From positions 1 through 40,796 of the forward strand of contig CAMZKV010000005.1 of the NCBI GenBank assembly GCA_947311445.1: 40,796 nt of DNA, written 5' to 3'. A program made the translations under genes and the position numbers. Under the pieces are notes generated by a model. It did not search any database. It saw only the letters and a list, made by a program, of their open reading frames with translations, and was not told where the DNA came from. This DNA comes from an uncultured Chlorobiota bacterium (lineage in GTDB: Bacteria > Bacteroidota > Bacteroidia > Bacteroidales > JAADGE01). Shown piece by piece: positions 29,201-38,200 of this stretch; within the stretch, counting starts at the first letter, position 1, and every line of letters starts with the position of its first letter.

Positions 29201-32200
29201 TACAACAGCAAGCGGAATAAGTATTCAAACTGAGGATGCTTTTATATGGCATTCAGTTAATAACTTTACTGATTATGTCGCAGGATTAACGAGAACATGC
29301 GAATTAATGGATACCATGTTGGTATATAATAACTCTGTAACTGCAACAGCAGGTAGTGACATTTTTGAATGTGGTGTTGATTTAGTAGCAAATTCATTTG
29401 AATTGAATGCGGTGCCGGCAATATTGCCTATGACTGGACTTTGGAATCAAATTTCAGGACCGGCTTCTACAATAGTAACACCTGCATCTCCAACAACTAC
29501 TGTAACAAACGTATTTCAAGATAACGATTATATTTACCAATGGACAGTTTCGGCAACAAGAAATGCTGTAACCTGTACAGCTGCTGATGATATGTTAGTT
29601 GAAATAAGAATACCGAGTATGTCTGTTGTAAATCCTTCAGCTCTTGAAGTTTGTGTTAATCAAGCTCCATTAGTTGGAAATATTCCTTTAACAGGAGTTG
29701 GAACATGGTCATCAGCGTCGGGAACACCAGGAATAATTGATGAACCTTCAAATAGTGTTACTTTTGTAGATTTAGTTCAGAATGGAATAAGCCAATGGCA
29801 ATGGACAATTGACCGAGAAGGTTGTACTTCAAACGATATTATAACTGTAACTAATAATACTGTAACTGCAGATGCTGATTTAGCTCTACCAAATCCTAAT
29901 TCAGTTGATATTTGTGTTCCAACTTATAATTTAAATGCAACTGATCCGAACATATTTAATGTGTCTTATAATACTGCATCAGGTCTATGGACTTCTAATC
30001 TTGGCACAACAACTTTTATAAATAATACAATATTTAATACTACTGTTGGAAATTTAAGTTCAGCATTACCAAATATCTTAACTTGGACAATAACAAAAGG
30101 TTCGTGTACTGCAACTGATCAAATTTTTATAAATAACAATGAGTTTTTAATTGATGCAGATGTAGATCAAATAGTATGTAACGGCTCTGCAATTCTTAAT
30201 GGAGAACAGGCAGGAACCGGTACAGGTATATGGACATACCAATCCGGTTCTGGTGGAAATGTTGTTACACCCTCTCAATATGATACTCAAGTAACTACAA
30301 TTGTGCCCGGAGGTTCTTCCTTGTTCAGATGGACAGTTACTAGAAATGGTTGTGTTGCTTGGGACGAAATGACTGTTACAAATGATGAAGTACATGCAAA
30401 TGCAGGAACCGATCAAACAACTTGTACTAATATAATTGCAAATATGCCTGCTGCAAATCCCGGAGCAGGAATAAACGGAAATTGGCAATTAATATTTGGA
30501 GGAGGAGTACCTGCAGATGCAACATTGTATAATACATCTGTATCAGGACTAAGCCCAAATGTTAATACTTTCAGATGGAATGTATCAAGAAGTATTTGTT
30601 CGGATTTTGATGAGGTAGATATTGTAAACAATGAACCTGCCGATTTTATATTAAATGGTCTAACTGAAACTTGCGACGGAAATTCTTCAATTTCTGTGAA
30701 TGCATATCCTCCTGATGGCTCAGGAATTTGGACTCAAACAGCCGGTTCAGGTGTAATATTTGATGATACAAATATTAATACAATAGTTACTGGTTTAGAA
30801 CCTGGTAATAATCAATATACTTGGACTGTTACAAATGGAATGTGTACTAAATCAAATTTTATAGATATAACAAACAATCAAGTAATTGCTGATGCAGGAA
30901 TACCTCAATTTGTTTGTGCAGACAGTGCTGTTTTTACTGCACTCAATCCTGCTACAAATAATACACAACAAGGGAATGGTACGTGGACATTACTTGCAGG
31001 AAACGGAACTTTTGATGATAATACTTTATATAACTCTATAGTTAGGAATTTAGATATTGGATTAAATACTTTTAACTGGACATTAACATTAGGGTCTTGT
31101 TCTGATGTTAGCATTGCTCAAATAACAAATAATGCGGTTCAAGCAAATGCTTCAAATCAAGTTGTTTGTACGAATACAGCAACTTTTGATGGAAATAATC
31201 CTGGAGCAGCTGATGGTTTATGGACTTTAATTGGTTCTTCTGGAACTCCTAATATTACTGATAATACATTAAACATTTCAACTGTTACAGATTTAGGTTC
31301 CGGAGTTAATACTTTCCGTTGGTTAGTTGGAAATGTTGCAGGTTGTAAAGATAGTATAGATATAACCATAAATAATGGCGAATTCCCTACATCAGCAGGA
31401 CCTGATCAATTAAATTTATGTTCAACATCTACTGTCCTTGCCGGACAAGACCATGGTGCAGGTTATAATGGTCATTGGGTTGTTGTTGCCGGTGGTGCAA
31501 CTATAACAAACTCTGCTCAATATAACTCTCCTGTTACTGGCTTAACACCAGGAAATAATGTTTTTAGGTGGGTAGTTGAAAGTAATGCTACTTTATGTCA
31601 AGCACATGACGAAGTAGTTGTCCAAAATAGTTTACCTTCAACAGCAATTATTGTTACTCCAATAGTATCAGCCAGAGAAATCTGTTCAAATTCACTATCA
31701 ATAGAGGGTACACAAGATCTTTTTGGTTCTGGAATATGGACTGCTTCAACAGAAGCTCTTGGAACAACATTTGGAGATAAAACCAGCTATCAAACTACAA
31801 TAAATAATCTTGAACCAGGCAATAATGTTTTAACTTGGACAATAACTAACGGAATTTGTTCTTCACAAGACCAAATTACTATAGTAAATAATGAAGTCGT
31901 TTCTATTGCTGGAATTGACCAAGTTTTATGTTCTGATAATACATTATTAACTGCTACTGACCCAACAAGTATATACCCTAATCAAGGGACAGGATATTGG
32001 ACAAATATGACAGGAAACGGAGCTTTAATTACAAACTCTTTAATTGAAAATTCAACAGTAACAAACCTTCCGATTGGAACAACAACATTCAGATGGACTG
32101 TTGAACAAGGAATATGTAGTGAGGTTGATGATGTTGTTATTGCAAATAATTCTGTAAGTGCAATTGCACATAATCAAGCAGATTGTAATTCTTCATTTTT

Positions 32201-35200
32201 ATTAGATGGAAACGATCCAAGCGGTTTTGGAGGAACAGGATACTGGGAAATTGTTGGCGGAGGAAGTGGAGTTATTACTGCACCAAGTACGCAATATAAT
32301 ACTACTGTTACAGGAATTCCAAATGGAGTAACATCAACATTGAGATGGACAGTAGATAATGGAGCATGTAACGATGATATTGAAATTACAGTTACAAATA
32401 ATAATTTCAGCATTGATGCAGGAAGTTTACCACCAATTTGTGTATCAAATGCTACAATGAATGCAGACTCCCCCGGAACAGGAATAGGCGAGTGGACACT
32501 TGTTGCAGGTTCGGGTATTTTTGATAATTCAAATTCTAATACAACAAATATTACCGGAATAGGTCAAGGGAATAATACTTACAGGTGGACAGTTGTAAGA
32601 GATGGTTGTACAAACACAGATGATATTATTGTTGTAAATAATTCTCCGAGTACGGCATTAATAACAGGACCTGTTGGAACAGAAACATGTGATGGGACTG
32701 CTACATTAACTGCAAGTTTACCTAACCCTTATTATGCAGATACACAATATTGGAAATTAGTAAGTGGTGGAGCAACATTTGTTGATCCAACAACAAATTT
32801 TACCATGAATGTAACAAATCTCGCTCCTGGTAATAATATTTTCCGTTGGACAATTGAACGTGGAGCTTGTATGGCAAGTACTGATGATATAATAATAACA
32901 AATAATGAAGTTGTATCTGTTGCAGGAGCAAATCAAACAATATGCGATGACAATATTTTCTTAAATGCAACAGATCCGGCAGACATATATCCAAATCAAG
33001 GTACTGGCTCTTGGTTAAATTTAAGTGGAACAGGTGCTATAATTAGTAATTCTTTATCAAAAAATACTAATGTTACAAATCTTCCTACTGGAACTACATC
33101 TTTCCAATGGACTGTTACACAAGGCAATTGTACTGAAAGTAGTATAGTGCAAATAACTAATAGCTCGGTAAATGCAATAGCACATAACCAGGCAGATTGT
33201 AATGGAACATTCATTTTAGATGGAAATGACCCAAGTGGTTTTGGAGGAAACGGATATTGGCAAATTATTGCAGGATCCGGTACAATATTAGCTCCAAGTT
33301 CTCAATATAACACATCAATTGTTGGAGTCCCGTATGAAACAACAACTACATTACGTTGGTTAGTTGATAATTTTACATGTCAAGATAGTATCGATATAAC
33401 TGTTAATAATTATGGTTTTGCATTGAGTGCAGGAACAAATGTTTCTCAATGTGGAGATTCTTATACTTTAAATGCAGATGACCCAACACCTGGTTCTGGA
33501 TTCTGGACAACAATAGGAGGAAGTGGAATAATCTCAAATTCAACACAATATGATGCTATTGTTACAGGTTTAGCTCAAGGGAATAATGTTTTCAGATGGA
33601 CAGTAACAAAAGGATTGTGTACTAGTACAGCAGATGTTACAATAGAAAATACAAATCCGGATGTTGCAGTGATTACTTCTCCCGGGCCTGCTAACAGAGA
33701 AGTATGTACAAATTCTGTAACTATTGAAGGGAATATACCTTCATATGGTACAGGAAAATGGACGGCAATTATAGGAGGTGGAACTTTTGCCGATGATACA
33801 AATCATAATACTCTTGTAACTAGCTTAAATCCAGGTCTTAATAGGTTTGTATGGACTTTAACAAGTGGAATCTGTTCAAGCTCTGCACAGGTAGATATTA
33901 TCAATAATGAAGTAGAAGCATATGCAGGATTAGATTTCTTTGTATGTGCCGATACTGCTGAATTAAATGCTGTAGCAACAAATTTTGTATATCCATTTCA
34001 AGGAACTGGAATATGGGAATATGCAGGAGCTGGAACTTTAACTATTGATAATTCCTTGTCAAATAATACTATAGCAAGAGGAATAGGAAATGGGCTTAAT
34101 ACCTTTACTTGGACTGTTTTCCAAGGCAATTGCACTAAAACTGATAATCTTATAGTTTCTAATTACTCAACACTTGCAAGTGCAACAGATGCGATTAGTT
34201 GTTTTGATAATTTAGTATTGACAGCAGACCCACCTGCACCAGGAGAAGTTGGGACTTGGTTTTCTTTTACTCCCGGAGTTACATATGTAGATCAGACACT
34301 TTATAATACAGTAGCAAACAATCTTTTTCCCGGCAATAATACTTTTGTATGGACGCTTGATAATGGGTATTGCTCTGATGACACTATTATTAATGTTAAT
34401 TTTATAGAGCCAATTGCTAATGCAGGAACAGACAGAAATATATGTGATGATGAAATATTTTTAAATGCTTTTGACCCATCTCCCGGTATTGGTGTTTGGA
34501 GTGTTCAAACAGGTTCTGGTTCCTTTGTAGACGTTAATAATTACAATACTTTTGTAACAAATATTGGAATTGGAACTAATGTGTACGAATGGGAAGTTAC
34601 AGATAGAGGCTGTGTTAAATCTGATATTGTAACAATTATTAATAATACTCCTATTGCAAATGTAGGATCAGATATTGAAACTTGTAGTACCACGGCACAA
34701 TTACCGGCAGCTGCCGAACAAGCAGGGGAAAGTGGTTTGTGGACAAAAATTGGAGGAAGTGGTATTGTTACTACACCAACCTTATTTAATTCTGAGGTTA
34801 CAAATTTAAGTCCAGGAACAAATGTTTTTCAATGGACAGTTAGTAATGGATCTTGTTCTGATTCTAAAAATGTTAATATCTTTAATAATAGTGTAACAAG
34901 TATTAGTGCTGGTTTAGACAGAGATATTTGTGATAACTTTGTAACATTAGGAGCTTTATCTCCTCAGGCAGGAGAAACCGGTCAATGGGCAAAAGTCTCC
35001 GGAGATGGAATAATTAGTAATACTGCTCTTTATAATGCAACGGTTACAAACCTAAGTAGAGGATCAAATATGTTTAGTTGGACTATTTATAAAGGTTTGT
35101 GTGATTCAGTAGATTATGTTACAATAACGAATAATTCGCCAACAGTTGCCAATACAGACCCGGATACTGAAATATGCAATCCAATATATACTTTAAATGC

Positions 35201-38200
35201 AAATAGTCCTGGCCCTGGAGAAACAGGTATATGGACTCCTGTCTTTGGAGCATCCGGTGTAATTGTAAACCAAAATAGTGCTTCTTCTGTTGTTCACTCA
35301 ATTAGTGCTGGAACAAATACATACAGGTGGACAATTTCAAATGCACTTTGTGATTCTTATAATGATATTGTAATTACAAATAATATGATAAATACAGATG
35401 CAGGTATTGATGCATCATTATGCCTAGATACAACGGTGTTAGCTGCTGATAATCCTGCACCTGGAACTGGTTTATGGTCAGTTTTAAATTCGGCGGGAAC
35501 TCCAATATTTGATAATGCTTCATTATATAATACAGTTGTTAGAAATCTTGCAAAAGGTTCAAATATATTTAAATGGACTGCAACAAATGGAGGTTGCGAT
35601 GCTTGGGATTTAGTTACTATTTCTAATGATATTCCTACAATTCCATTTGCCGGAAATGATGAAACTGTATGCGATGGAACAGTTAATTTAAAAGCAAATA
35701 ATCCAACCGTAGGTATAGGTATTTGGACAAGATTAGGAGGAGCAGGAATAATTGCAAATCCGAGTAACTATAATACCTCTGTTACAGGACTTTCATCTGG
35801 TGGTAATACTTTCAGGTGGACAATAAGTGAAGGCTCGTGTGAGGAATATGATGATGTTCTTATAACAAATGAACTTGTGCCTGCTGATGCCGGTATAGAT
35901 GAACATGTTTGTGGAACAATATATACAGGATTAAATGGTAATCAACCAAGCTCTGGAGAAACAGGACTATGGACTGTTACAGGGGGAACAGGAGATTTTG
36001 ATAATCCAACACTTTATAATTCAGGAGTTTCCGGATTGTCCGGAAGTGAAAATGTTTTAACATGGACAGTTACTAGAGGAGCTTGTAGTAATTCAGATAA
36101 TGTTAGTATTTTTAATGATACGCCAACAAATCCAACTGTGATGTCTGATAAAGAATTATGCCACGACACAACTGTAATAGCTGGTAATCCTCCAATAACA
36201 GGAACAGGCTTTTGGTCTGTTGCAACAGGAAGTGGAGATTTTGATGACTCACTTGCCAATACTACAACTGTTAGAAATATTGGACCTGATTTAAATGTTT
36301 ATAGATGGACAATAGTCAATGGTGGTTGTAATAGTTTTGCTGATGTAAATATTACAAATAATTCTGTTGTTGCTATTGTAGGTGCTGATAAAAATGTATG
36401 TGGTACTGAGGCATTTTTAAATGGAAATGAACCTATTGTAGGAGATACCGGAGTTTGGACTGTTACTGCTGGGGGAGGTATAATTGTTAATAATACTTTA
36501 TACAATACACAAGTTACAAACTTAAATGTTGGAATAAATAAATTTAGATGGACAGTTAGTAATGGTTGTATAGATTATGCAGATTTAGTTGTTACAAATA
36601 ATTTATATGATGCTTCGGCAAGTGTTGCAGGTCCTGATGTTATTTGTACAGATTCAGCCGACTTACTTGGTAGTATCCCAATTCAAGGAAGTTCAGGTCA
36701 CTGGGAAATATTTGCAGGTGAAGGTAATTTTGTTAATTCAACTGACCCTGCTACAAGAATACGTAATCTTAATAAAGGAGAAAATACATTACGTTGGTTT
36801 ATAACTAAACTAGGATGTACTAATTTTGCAGATGTTTCAATAACTAATAATATGGTTGTTGCAAATGCAGGTACAGATGTTGTATCATGTGGAAATGATG
36901 CAAACTTATCCGGAAATGAATTACTGCCCGGAGAACATGGCCTTTGGACAAAGGAGGCTGGTTGTGGAACAATTTTGACTCCTTCTAATTATGAAACTGT
37001 AGTTACAGGACAATGTTCCGGTGTTAATGTATTTAAATGGACTATTACCGGAAATGGTTGTAGTGATGAAGATTTTGTTCAAATAAATGAAAACTCTTTC
37101 TTAATAAATGCAGGAACTAATGAAACAGTTTGTAGTACAGAAGCTACCTTAACAGGTGAAAATCCTGCACCCGGCACAGGGTTGTGGACAACAGGGGCAG
37201 GAGTAATTATTAATAATCCAACTAGTTATATAACTACCGTAAGTGGGTTACATGATAATTCACCACATACTTTCAGATGGACTGTCCAAAGAAATGGCTG
37301 TGCTGCTTTTGATGAAGTTGTTGTTAATAACTATTTAGTTCATGCAAATGCTGGAGACGACAATACAACTTGTTCGGATGTTACTATTTTAAGTGCTTCA
37401 AATCCAATAGCAGGAACAGGTCAATGGGATATTATTGCCGGCACAGGAGTAATTACAACACCTTCTTATTATGCAACAGGAGTAACAGGTTTAAGTCAAG
37501 GAACAATTTCTTTTAGATGGACAGTTACACACGAAGGATGTACTGATTCTGATAATGTAACGATTATTAATAATATGTCGCTTGCTAATGCAGGACCGGA
37601 TCAAGAAAAATGTGACACTTTTGCAACCTTAAACGGAACTCCTCCTTTACCTGGAGGAACCGGACATTGGGATGTTGTAGGTGGACCTGGTATTATTGAA
37701 ACACCATCTGCTTATAACTCGGTAGTTTCAAATTTACAAAGAGGTGCAAACACTTTCCGTTGGACAGTTACTGAGAATGGTTGTACAAATGGAGGTTCAT
37801 TAGTAAGGGTTGTAAATAATCTTTTTGATGCTAATGCAGGACTTGATCAAATACTTGATCCGCTAGATACTGATACATATTTTGATGCTAATATAGAAGC
37901 TGATGAAACAGGACAATGGACAATTATTCAAGGAACAGGAAATATCTACTCAGATACGAGTCCAAACTCTTATGTTTCCGGTATGCCCACAGGAGAGAAT
38001 GTTTTCTCTTGGACTGTTCATAATTTAACTACAGGATGTAATGCTTCTGATAATGTTAAGATAACTGTAAGGAATTTTATTCCTGATGCAGGACCTGATC
38101 AAATTGTTTGTATTGACACTACTCAATTAAATGCGAGATTTGAAATTGGTGCAACATCTCATACTTGGTCAATAGTATCGGGAGGTGGTCAATTTGATGA

